64,000 nucleotides of DNA, from NCBI GenBank assembly GCA_014803435.1, contig JACYFD010000008.1, positions 23,579 through 87,578 on the forward strand, read 5' to 3'. Both the position numbers and the translations under genes were made by a program. Numbering within the stretch: the stretch's first letter is position 1; each line of letters opens with the position of its first letter. Source of the DNA: Cellulosimicrobium terreum. Its GTDB lineage: Bacteria; Actinomycetota; Actinomycetes; Actinomycetales; Cellulomonadaceae. The notes under the pieces are model-generated. The model was not told the origin of the DNA and ran no database searches. It was given only the letters and a program-made list of their open reading frames with translations. Shown here one piece after another: positions 15,620 through 23,901 of this stretch.

Positions 15620-18600
15620 TCGGGCACCTCGGCGGTGTCCTCCTCGTCGATGACCAGCTCGTAGACGGTGGTGGTCGCCTCGGAGCCGATGAAGTACCCG
15701 ATGCCCCCGGCGAGCAGCGTCCCGACGCCGTGCCCCAGCCACGCCCACGGCCCGGCGACGTCGGCGGGGGTGTACCAGTAGGCGAACGCGGCCCCGGCGG
15801 CGGTGGCACCGGCCCAGCCCCCGGCCACGCTGAGGACCTCCCGCGTCGTGTCCTCGGCGGTGACGATGCGATAGGCGTCGTTGGCGAGGCCGATGACGAT
15901 GAGCACCCGTCCGCCGTACCGGAACACTCCCCGCACCCGCCCGGACCACCGGTTGCGGATCGCGGCCTCCTCGGCGGCGGCGGCGAGCACCGGGTCGGCG
16001 GCCTCGCCCACGTTGCGCAGGGCCGCGAGGACGGTGGTCGCGCCGCCGCGGATGCGGATCTTGGCGGCATCGCGCACGACGGCGAACCGGCCGTTGCCGC
16101 TCCGGGAGAACCGGCTGTTCTCCAGGACGACCTCGCCCACCCCGTGCTGGGACGCCCGCACCTGCTCCCCGACCCGCTGCCACATGCGCGACTCGGCGGC
16201 CTGGTCGAGGAACTTGCCGCGCATGTAGCGCCGCTGCTTGGAGTTCAAGGGGGTCGAGTCGTCGATGTGAGCGGTCCGCCGGTACTCCGCCTCGACGACC
16301 GGCTCCAGGGCGGCACGCTCGCGCTCGAAGACCTCGAGCAGCTCGGCCTCGCGGAACACGATCGCGGTGTCGGCGTTCACGAGCTCGACGGGGATGGAGA
16401 CGCTGCCGCCGCGGTCCGCGCCGACGTACGGCGTGCCTTCGGTCACGAACCAGGCGACGCCCCCGACGCGGCCCAGGTCGGGTCGCCACGGGAACCGGCC
16501 CTCCGTCGAGCTGCGCAGGATCTCCAGGGCGACGTCGGACGGCACCCCGGCGTTCGCCGGCCGACCGGCGGCGAGGTCGCGCGGCAGGGCCGTGCCGAAC
16601 CCGGGGTGGTCCGGGTCCGCGAGCCGCCGGCCCAGCTCCTCCTCGACGTCGGCGAGCAGGGGTTCGTCGACGTCGACCAGCGCCTCCCGGTACAGCGCGA
16701 GGATGGCGTCGTCGGACAGGGTGCTGAGGTCGAGGGGCGGGGGAGCGGGCTCCGGCTCCGGCGTCGCACCCTTGGAGAAGTCGCGGGCCTGCCGCATGCG
16801 TTCGCGCTCGGCCTCCCGCTCCGCCTCGAGGGCCGCCTGGCGCTGCACCTCGTCGGGGGTCGGCGCGGGCGGCGCGACCGGCGTCGGCTGTGGCGGGCCG
16901 GGCTCCGCGAGCTCCTCGGCGAACTCGTTCGCCGTCGTGCGCGCGTCGTCCTCCGGCGGCTCGATGGCGAGCATCTCGGTCTCGAAGGTGTCCGCCTGCG
17001 GCGTCGTCGACGGGTGCTGCGCGGCGTCGATCGCGAGCAGGTTCGAGTCGCCGAAGTAGTTCTCGGGCTCGATGCCGGCGAGCGGGTTGGCGGCGGGGTC
17101 GTCGCGGTAGTGCCGGCGGAGGAAGAGCATGAAGGCGAGAGAGTCGCCGGGAAGACCGTCGAGGGGGTCGTTCGTGTCCTCGAGCAGCCAGTCGACCAGC
17201 TCGTCCATGCCGGACACCTTGCGCTCCCACGCCCGGCGCAGCCGCTGCAGCACCCCGGCGTGCTCCGGGCGGTACGGGTGGTTGAGCGCGCGGGCCCGCA
17301 GCGCGATCTCTCGCAGCGGCAAGGGGTCCAGCTCGGCGTCCGTGCCGGACGCCGGCGGGGCAGAGACGTTCCAGAACTGCCCGGCCGAGGGCACGGTCGC
17401 GGGCTCGCGCACCTTCAGCTCCTCGCCGGCCTCCGACCGACCGGTCCCCGCGTGGATCATCTCGACCAGCCGGTCGTGGTCCTCCTGCCCGACGACGAAG
17501 AACTCGGTCGGCACGTGCCCGCGCAACCCGAACACGCGGGCGACGTACTCCCGCTTCTCCTCGTCGGGTGCGGGCCGCAGCTCCAACGGCAGGAAGTCCT
17601 GTTCCATGAGGAAGTCGAAGGCCTCCTCGGGGGTGGCGAGGTGGCTCGCCCCGATCTGGACGGACTCGTACCCCTGGTACACCGTCGGCGCCCACACCCA
17701 GGCCTGCCCCCCGACCATCGAGCGCAGCACGTCGAGCGCCTGGTCCGACTGCCCGAACTCGCACCCCCGCACGATGACGCGCGTCTGGTCGTCGATCATC
17801 GTCGCGACGACGTCGCGCCGTCGCTGTCGGAACCGGGCGTGCATCCCCTCCTGGAACTCCTCCTGCAGGTCGTCGGCGTCCCACACGGTGAAGAACCGGT
17901 GGCGGGCGACGTCGCCCCGGGTGAGCGGGATCTGCATGCCTCCGGCGGCGTTCGCGTGCGTGACGACGACCAGCTCGCGCAGGTGGGCCGACCGGTCGGT
18001 CGGGACGCGACGCATCTCGGTGTAGAGCGTGTCGAACATCGCCTCGAAGCTGTGCGAGCGGATCAGCCGGTGCCCGGGGTAGTAGCGGCTGATGAACTGC
18101 TCGGCGGCCTGGCCGTAACCTCCGCCGGTGAACACGAACGCGAAGTCGAGCTCGGCGACCTCCGGCCGGTTGGACGTCGTCGGCGCGGAGGCCGGGGTGT
18201 CGACGTCCTGGGTGGGCAGCGGTTCGAGGCCGACGAACTCGCCACCGGTGGCGCCCGCGGTCGGTGCGACGAGACCCCCCGGTGTGCCGGTGGATGTCCC
18301 CGCGGCGGTGCCCAGCCGTCGGCCGTCCCGGGCTGCGTGCTCCTCCGCGGCAGTCGCACCCTGCGGTGCCCGCCCCGCGGTGGGCCGGGTTCCCGGGCGG
18401 GCGCCGAGGGCGTGCCCGAGCTCGTGCTCGACGACGTGCTCGGCCGCGAGGGTGCCGCGCCCGACCTCCGGGCCGAGGTAGACGTGCCGGCCGACGGTGA
18501 ACGCCCGCGCCCCGAGCCGGGCGGCGACGCGGTCGCTGTCGTGGCCGGCGTGCACCTGCACGTCGGCGACGTCGTGGCCGAGGCGCGCCGCGAGGTCGGG

Positions 18601-18747
18601 GCCGAGCACCTCGTGCGCGGGACGACCGCCAGAGACGGGCAGGGCGCCCCACGTCTGCGCGGAGCGGACGTCGCCCGGTGCGGTGGCGCGCGAGCGCCGG
18701 GCGTCGCCGTCCGCGACGTCCGCCTGAGCACTCTCCCGTCCCGGCAC
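15616..18747 (-). CDS. DUF4157 (eCIS core) protein, candidate injected effector
   Basis: A 1043-residue multidomain protein. Residues ~40-118 are DUF4157, a zincin-like domain typical of eCIS cargo: VQVHAGHDSDRVAARLGARA, then an intact HExxH (H108-ELG-H112). Residues ~195-370 hold a second domain with VVVTHANAAGG (H264) and VIVRGCEFGQ (C329), a spacing and context like caspase/CHAT-type His/Cys dyads (inference). After a Pro/Glu/Arg-rich helical stretch (~640-700) come further domains, and the last ~75 residues hold two glycine-rich hydrophobic segments (GGWAGATAAGAAFAYW, GVGTLLAGGIGYFIG) that could enter a membrane. The start is GTG 18747, 13 nt after the upstream stop. It is the only cluster protein with membrane-type segments, so a docking role is the main alternative to toxin cargo. 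Confidence 0.8.
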   Translation of the reverse strand: MPGRESAQADVADGDARRSRATAPGDVRSAQTWGALPVSGGRPAHEVLGPDLAARLGHDVADVQVHAGHDSDRVAARLGARAFTVGRHVYLGPEVGRGTLAAEHVVEHELGHALGARPGTRPTAGRAPQGATAAEEHAARDGRRLGTAAGTSTGTPGGLVAPTAGATGGEFVGLEPLPTQDVDTPASAPTTSNRPEVAELDFAFVFTGGGYGQAAEQFISRYYPGHRLIRSHSFEAMFDTLYTEMRRVPTDRSAHLRELVVVTHANAAGGMQIPLTRGDVARHRFFTVWDADDLQEEFQEGMHARFRQRRRDVVATMIDDQTRVIVRGCEFGQSDQALDVLRSMVGGQAWVWAPTVYQGYESVQIGASHLATPEEAFDFLMEQDFLPLELRPAPDEEKREYVARVFGLRGHVPTEFFVVGQEDHDRLVEMIHAGTGRSEAGEELKVREPATVPSAGQFWNVSAPPASGTDAELDPLPLREIALRARALNHPYRPEHAGVLQRLRRAWERKVSGMDELVDWLLEDTNDPLDGLPGDSLAFMLFLRRHYRDDPAANPLAGIEPENYFGDSNLLAIDAAQHPSTTPQADTFETEMLAIEPPEDDARTTANEFAEELAEPGPPQPTPVAPPAPTPDEVQRQAALEAEREAERERMRQARDFSKGATPEPEPAPPPLDLSTLSDDAILALYREALVDVDEPLLADVEEELGRRLADPDHPGFGTALPRDLAAGRPANAGVPSDVALEILRSSTEGRFPWRPDLGRVGGVAWFVTEGTPYVGADRGGSVSIPVELVNADTAIVFREAELLEVFERERAALEPVVEAEYRRTAHIDDSTPLNSKQRRYMRGKFLDQAAESRMWQRVGEQVRASQHGVGEVVLENSRFSRSGNGRFAVVRDAAKIRIRGGATTVLAALRNVGEAADPVLAAAAEEAAIRNRWSGRVRGVFRYGGRVLIVIGLANDAYRIVTAEDTTREVLSVAGGWAGATAAGAAFAYWYTPADVAGPWAWLGHGVGTLLAGGIGYFIGSEATTTVYELVIDEEDTAEVPE

Positions 18748-18760
18748 GGCAGACGTCCGT

Positions 18761-21697
18761 TCAGCCGCCCACGCCGCGGGCCACGCGGATGGTCAGCAGC
18801 TCCCCGCGGCGCAGCTCGGCGCCCTCGGGTGGTTCCGTCGCGACGACGGTGCCGCCCCGCACGCCGGGGGCGTCCACCTCCTCGAACCGCACGACCAGAC
18901 CGGCGTCGAGGGCGCGTCGTTCCGCGAACGCGCGCGTGCGGCCGACGACGGCGTCGACGATCACCGGCGGGATGACGATCGGCGGGCGCCCGAACCAGAA
19001 CCAGGTCTCGAACCGGCCGCCGGTCACCTCGTCGGTGGTGGGCAGACGCAGCCGGGTGCTGCCGCGCTCGGAGACGGCGACGGCCTGCCCGTTGAGGTGG
19101 AGCTCGGGGTTGCGGGCGTCGACCACCGCCCAGCCGTCGAGCTGGAACCGCAGACGCAGGGGCAGCGTCCCCTGCGGGACCCGGTTCTCCCGCTGCCAGT
19201 CCAGCACCCGGTCGCGGACCTGCTCGAGCACGCCGCGGAGCGACTCCGGCGGCTGCCACACGATCCGACGGCCGTCAGCCGCGAGAGTGCCGTCGAGCGT
19301 GATCGTCTGCGTGCCGAACGACTGCTCGAGCGCCCAGTCGTTGCCGAGCGCGGGCGTCGGCCAGGGCAGGTCGACCAGGACCCGGCCGACGGGCTTGTCG
19401 TCCACGCTGTCGGGCAGCGGGGCGCCGTCGAGCTCGACGACGAGACCGGACGCGATGGAGACGGCTGCCACGACGGTGTCGTTGACGAGCTCCGTGCCGT
19501 CGCGGAACGTCACCGCCACCACGTGCAGGCCGGACGTACGCCCGACCGCGACGTCGAGCTGCGCCGACACCTGGACGAGGGCGACGCCGTCACGGGCCGA
19601 GCCGTCGAGCCCGATCGTCAGCGTGTCGCTCAGCACCCCGTCGTCGTCACGCTCGTCGAACACCGGCTGCCACGCGAACGCCGCGACCCCCGCGTCGTCG
19701 GTGCCCGCCACCGCCACCTCGGTCGCGGTCGCGGGCAGGGAGCCGGGCACGGCGGCGCCGTCGTCGGTCGCGAGGACGCGCGCCCCGTCACGGCCCCGCG
19801 CCACGACACGGGCTCGCACGGGCCCGCACGGGCTGTCGACGACGACCCGCACCAGCCGTGGCACGGTGCGCCCGCGCGATCCCACCTCCTGACCGTCACC
19901 GCCGAGCAGCCGCAGCATCCGCGTGGTCACGACCTGCGCGAGCGCGTCCTGCACGGTGCGGGTGCCGGCGAAGCCGTCGCACACGGGGTCCCACGCGACC
20001 TCGCGGGCCACGCTGAGCCGACCGGTGACGACGACGGCGGCCCCGGTGGGGGTGTCCGTGTCGTCGAGCAGGACGGAGGTCACGGTCTGCGTGGGACCTC
20101 CGCCGGGGTCGAGGGTCCACCGGACGGCCGCGACGCCGTCGGGTCCCGCCAGGACGGTCCCGGCGGCGCCGAGGACGTCGCCCGACGCGTCGTCGCGCAG
20201 GGTGCCGCCGTCGGCGGTGAACCGCACGGGCGCGCCCGCGACGGGGACCGCGCCCTTGCGGACGACGACACGCACGGCCTCGTCGAGCTCGTCGCCCGGC
20301 ATGGCCTCCTGCCCGTCGCCGCCGACGAGGTCGAGCGCTGCGAGACCGGTCAGGGGCGGGAACAGGGAACGGCAGTCCGAGACCTGCGTCCACGTGCCTC
20401 CGGTGCGGTCGAGGACGGCGAGCCGGGCGCGGTGCCGCTCGGGCCCGTCGGGTGGCTGCGGGTCCGGCGAGGGGGAGTCCCACGGCCACTCGAGCGTGCC
20501 CTGCCGTGCCGTGACGCCGAACGCGAGGCGCGCCGTCCGGGCCGGTACCAGCCAGTAGTCGCCCACCCGTGGCGTCCCCTCGGCGGGGAACCGTACGACG
20601 ATCCCGCCCTCCAGATCCGTCGAGGTCGTACGCAGAGGGCTGGGTCCGCCGTCCCACCGCCGCACCACGGGGGCGCGGCCGAGCGCGGCCACGGACGTCG
20701 GGGCACCGGCGTCCCACGCGACGTGCAGCACGAGCCCGACGACGGACGCCACGGTCCCGAGGAAGCCGGGCTCGCCGCGCAGCCGCCGGTCGGAGCTGGT
20801 CACCTCGACCAGCTCGCCCTGTCGGATCGACAGCTCGTCGTCGCGGCCGGGGCGGTCGGTCGTCAGGGCGGCGTCCGCACCCGGCACCGTGGACACGTCG
20901 AGGTCGAGCAGCCCGGTCACGACGGACCCGTTCTCGCGCGACCACACGAATCGCGGCGTCGGCTCGACGTCGAACACCTCGACCCGGTACAGCTGGTTCT
21001 CCAGCCGCTGGTAGCCGCCCCCGCCGACGATGCGGCACGGGTCGACGTCGTCGTCCGCCTCCTGCAGCGACGCGACCATGCGGCGCGGGTCGGCCTGCGC
21101 CGTCGGGACCTGCGAGCAGACGGTGTCGGCGGCGACCGGCTCGAGCCGCACCTGCCAGACCGTCTGCTCGCGTGCCGCGGTGTCCGGGCCCCCGAGCGCG
21201 GACTCGAGCAGCTGAGGACGCTCGTCGGCGGTGACGAGGTGGTCCCGCACGTCGAGGAACGCCGCGTACCGGCCGTCGTCGGCCGGCTCGGCCAGTCCCG
21301 GGTTCGCCGCGACGCCGGCGCCGATGGTGCGCAGGTGCGGCTGGTCCGCGAGCGGCCACGCGCCCGGCGACGCGACGGCGGGATTCGCCGGCGCGGAGGC
21401 CAGGACGCCGTCCACGTAGTAGCGGCCAGGCGTGACCGCGAGCTCCTCCCACGACGCACCGTCGGGCGGCGCGCCGTCGGCCGCCGAGACGATCGCGAAC
21501 GGTCCGACGCCACCGTCGGACGGCTCGGGCCCGCCCGCCGGGCCGACCACGTCGTGCGTGCGCACCTGGTCGTGGTGCGCGGTGATCTCCGCCTGCTCGT
21601 TCCACTCGGCGTCCAGGAGGACCCTGCCCTGCTGCATCAGCACCGAGCGATAGCCGAGGCCCGGGTCGAAGGTCCACCGCGTGAGGTCTGCGTGCAT
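18761..21697 (-). CDS. DUF6519 tail protein with two Big_1-like modules and a C-terminal PASTA domain
   Basis: A 978-residue CIS-cluster protein. The N-terminus is DUF6519 (MHADLTRWTFDPGLGYRSVL, then QQGRVLLDAEWNEQ), a domain shared by phage-tail-like clusters. The middle holds two Ig-like repeats, each opening with the same words: LVGGDGQEAMPGDEL...VVRKGAVPVAGAPVRFTADGG and LLGGDGQEVGSRGRTV. Both resemble bacterial Big_1 modules. The last ~70 residues are a clear PASTA unit (DAVVGRTRAFAERRALDAGL, GTVVATEPPEGAELRRGELL), a fold that binds peptidoglycan or beta-lactams. The layout suits an exposed fibre or tip that contacts a Gram-positive-type wall. ATG 21697 lies 2 nt after the upstream stop. 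Confidence 0.8.
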   Translation of the reverse strand: MHADLTRWTFDPGLGYRSVLMQQGRVLLDAEWNEQAEITAHHDQVRTHDVVGPAGGPEPSDGGVGPFAIVSAADGAPPDGASWEELAVTPGRYYVDGVLASAPANPAVASPGAWPLADQPHLRTIGAGVAANPGLAEPADDGRYAAFLDVRDHLVTADERPQLLESALGGPDTAAREQTVWQVRLEPVAADTVCSQVPTAQADPRRMVASLQEADDDVDPCRIVGGGGYQRLENQLYRVEVFDVEPTPRFVWSRENGSVVTGLLDLDVSTVPGADAALTTDRPGRDDELSIRQGELVEVTSSDRRLRGEPGFLGTVASVVGLVLHVAWDAGAPTSVAALGRAPVVRRWDGGPSPLRTTSTDLEGGIVVRFPAEGTPRVGDYWLVPARTARLAFGVTARQGTLEWPWDSPSPDPQPPDGPERHRARLAVLDRTGGTWTQVSDCRSLFPPLTGLAALDLVGGDGQEAMPGDELDEAVRVVVRKGAVPVAGAPVRFTADGGTLRDDASGDVLGAAGTVLAGPDGVAAVRWTLDPGGGPTQTVTSVLLDDTDTPTGAAVVVTGRLSVAREVAWDPVCDGFAGTRTVQDALAQVVTTRMLRLLGGDGQEVGSRGRTVPRLVRVVVDSPCGPVRARVVARGRDGARVLATDDGAAVPGSLPATATEVAVAGTDDAGVAAFAWQPVFDERDDDGVLSDTLTIGLDGSARDGVALVQVSAQLDVAVGRTSGLHVVAVTFRDGTELVNDTVVAAVSIASGLVVELDGAPLPDSVDDKPVGRVLVDLPWPTPALGNDWALEQSFGTQTITLDGTLAADGRRIVWQPPESLRGVLEQVRDRVLDWQRENRVPQGTLPLRLRFQLDGWAVVDARNPELHLNGQAVAVSERGSTRLRLPTTDEVTGGRFETWFWFGRPPIVIPPVIVDAVVGRTRAFAERRALDAGLVVRFEEVDAPGVRGGTVVATEPPEGAELRRGELLTIRVARGVGG

Positions 21698-21699
21698 GG

Positions 21700-23901
21700 T
21701 CAGCTCCCGAACATTCCGATCTGCATCCCGGCAGGGACGTACGGTGCGACGAGGCGACGGGCCGCGTCGAGCCGCGAGGGACGGCGAAGGTGGTGGTGCA
21801 CGCCCATCTCGGCGTCGTGCTCGCCGCCGCGCCGGATCGACGCTGGCGTGCTCGCCGCGAGGGCGGCGTACGACGGCGAGCCGGGAGCCGTCGAGACGTA
21901 CGACGGCGCGTCGGACGTCTCGCGGTCCGACGGCGGGACGCACCGGAAGCGGCGCGGGGTGCGCGACCCCGGGCCCAGGTAGGAGAAGCGGGCACAGCCG
22001 CGCTGGGCGTCGACGACGGTCACGACGCCGTCGCACACGCTGGACGTCAGCTCCAGCACCCGGCACCCGGCGTCGCCGCGCAGCGTCGACCCGTCGATGC
22101 TCGCGCGCGCGCCCGGCGCTTCGACGCAGGTGCCGCCGCCGGTCCCCTGCAGGCTGTCGAGCACGCAGTCGGTCACGCTGAGCCGGCCGACGGTGGGCGC
22201 GAGGTCCACCCCGGCGGCGCGACTGCGACGTAGCGTGACCCGCAGCGCGCGGTTGCCCGCCTCCGGGTCGTCCGGACCCGCGGTGGTGTCGGCCTCGACA
22301 CGTATCCGGCCGGCGACCGTGCACTGGCCGAGCGTCAGCGAACCCAGGTCGCCGGGCGCCACGACGACGTCCCCCTCGACGACGAGACCGTCGAGCACGA
22401 CGGAGCTGCCACCCGCGCCCGTGACCACGACGTCGCCCACGACCCTGGGTCGCAGACCCTCGGGGGAGTACACCCCCGGCACCGGGGCCTCGACGTCGCC
22501 GGAGAGCAGCTCCCGCCCGCGCCACGCCGCCGCCACCAGCACGAGCCGCGTCTCGGCAGGGACGTCGACGACGAGCCCGCCCGGGTAGGCCTCGGAGTCG
22601 CCGACCGACACGACGTGCGTGCCGCCGGTGGCCGCGGGGTCGGTCCAGACGGTGGTCGTCGTCGCGACGGCGGCAGCGACCGACGGCTCCAGCCCCGGCT
22701 CGCCCGCCCCCGGCGGCGGCACCGACCGCACCGCCACCTGGCCCTGGACGCCCAGCACGTCCGCGCCGCCACGGTCGGCGTCGCCCGTGAACGGGTCGGC
22801 GGCGAGCGTGTCCTCGTGCGTGTCGCTGCGGTCCTGGGTGCCGGCCCCGACGTCCGCCACCGCGCCGTACGCATGGTCGGTGTGCAGTGCGGCCGGGTCG
22901 GCGGGGTCGCCGTCGAGGTACGGCTGCACCCGGCCCGTCACCGCGTCGACCATGACCTGCCACCCGTCGAGCGGTGCCAGGTCCTCCACACCGCACACTC
23001 GAACCCGTTCGGGCTCGAGCGGCGGGTCGTCCTCGACGCGGACCGCGAGCGGCACCGGCTCGGCCGGCACTCCGGCTCGAGCCGCCTCGAGCGCGGCGAG
23101 CAGGCGCCGCGGACGCAACGGCACGGGCAGGTCCGCCTCGCCCGCCAGGTGCTCCACCGACTCCTCCGTCGCGGGGGCGGCGAACCACGGCTCGTCCAGA
23201 CCCAGCGGGTGGGTGCGCCACCCGCCCGTGCCGGGCCGGGCGGGCGCTGCCACCGCGTCGTAGACCTGCGTCCTGAACACGAAGACGCCCACTGCCGGGA
23301 TGCCGAACCGGCCACGCCCGCCGGTCGGACCGGGCTCGACCGGGCGCACCTCGCCCGTGCGCGCAGTGCGGGACAGCGCCCCCGCGGCGAGCTGCGGCGA
23401 CGTGAGCTCCACGTCGGCCGCGGACCGCAACGAGACCCACGCCGGTCGGTCCGGCCGCAGGTGGTTCACGTGCGCGGTCGTGGCGAGGCGCCGGTAGAAC
23501 TCGACCGCCACCGCCGGCCACCCCGTCGCGTCGCGCACCACCTGCTCCAGCACCGCGACGGTCCCCTTGCCCTGCCGGTAGGTCACCGTGTTCGCCGTCA
23601 CCGCACGCCGGCCCGCCCCGGCATCACCCACGTCCTCGGGGAGCCCCGTCACCCCGACGAGGTCCGCCAGGTACGGCACCACCCACGCCGGCGCCGTCTC
23701 GACGAACCACGCGTCGTACAGGCTCTCCAGGTCCTCCTCGACGACGGCGAGCTCGCCCGCCACCGCGTCCAGCAGGGCGTGCAGCAGCCCGCCCGTGGCG
23801 GCGTCGCGCTCGCGGACGTGCGCCGGCAGCAGGCCCTCCAGGTACGCGGTGCGGTCGGCACGGCGCTCGTCCGACACGGTGAGGGGCTCGGGTGTGCTCA
23901 C
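21700..23901 (-). CDS. CIS tail protein with gpI-like N-terminus and beta-helix
   Basis: A 733-residue tail protein. The N-terminal ~170 residues match the phage tail (gpI-like) proteins of CIS clusters: YLEGLLPAHVRERDAATGG, LYDAWFVETAPAWVVPYLADL, TVTYRQGKGTVAVLEQVVRD. A middle domain of unknown fold follows. Residues ~490-650 look like a right-handed beta-helix (VVTGAGGSSVVLDGLVVEGD, LTLGQCTVAGRIRVE, LSVTDCVLDSLQG, ASIDGSTLRGDAG). The tail RGGEHDAEMGVHHHLRRPSR with PYVPAGMQIGMF is the family's usual end. It is probably a baseplate-attached fibre or spike-like part. GTG 23901 overlaps the upstream stop (GTGA). Confidence 0.8.
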   Translation of the reverse strand: MSTPEPLTVSDERRADRTAYLEGLLPAHVRERDAATGGLLHALLDAVAGELAVVEEDLESLYDAWFVETAPAWVVPYLADLVGVTGLPEDVGDAGAGRRAVTANTVTYRQGKGTVAVLEQVVRDATGWPAVAVEFYRRLATTAHVNHLRPDRPAWVSLRSAADVELTSPQLAAGALSRTARTGEVRPVEPGPTGGRGRFGIPAVGVFVFRTQVYDAVAAPARPGTGGWRTHPLGLDEPWFAAPATEESVEHLAGEADLPVPLRPRRLLAALEAARAGVPAEPVPLAVRVEDDPPLEPERVRVCGVEDLAPLDGWQVMVDAVTGRVQPYLDGDPADPAALHTDHAYGAVADVGAGTQDRSDTHEDTLAADPFTGDADRGGADVLGVQGQVAVRSVPPPGAGEPGLEPSVAAAVATTTTVWTDPAATGGTHVVSVGDSEAYPGGLVVDVPAETRLVLVAAAWRGRELLSGDVEAPVPGVYSPEGLRPRVVGDVVVTGAGGSSVVLDGLVVEGDVVVAPGDLGSLTLGQCTVAGRIRVEADTTAGPDDPEAGNRALRVTLRRSRAAGVDLAPTVGRLSVTDCVLDSLQGTGGGTCVEAPGARASIDGSTLRGDAGCRVLELTSSVCDGVVTVVDAQRGCARFSYLGPGSRTPRRFRCVPPSDRETSDAPSYVSTAPGSPSYAALAASTPASIRRGGEHDAEMGVHHHLRRPSRLDAARRLVAPYVPAGMQIGMFGS

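Noticed and set aside
15730..18975. Very long open frame antisense to the effector gene (over 1000 codons)
   Set aside because: It mirrors codon positions of the real gene in very GC-rich DNA. Its translation is Arg/Gly/Val-rich, lacks any known motif and crosses real gene borders.
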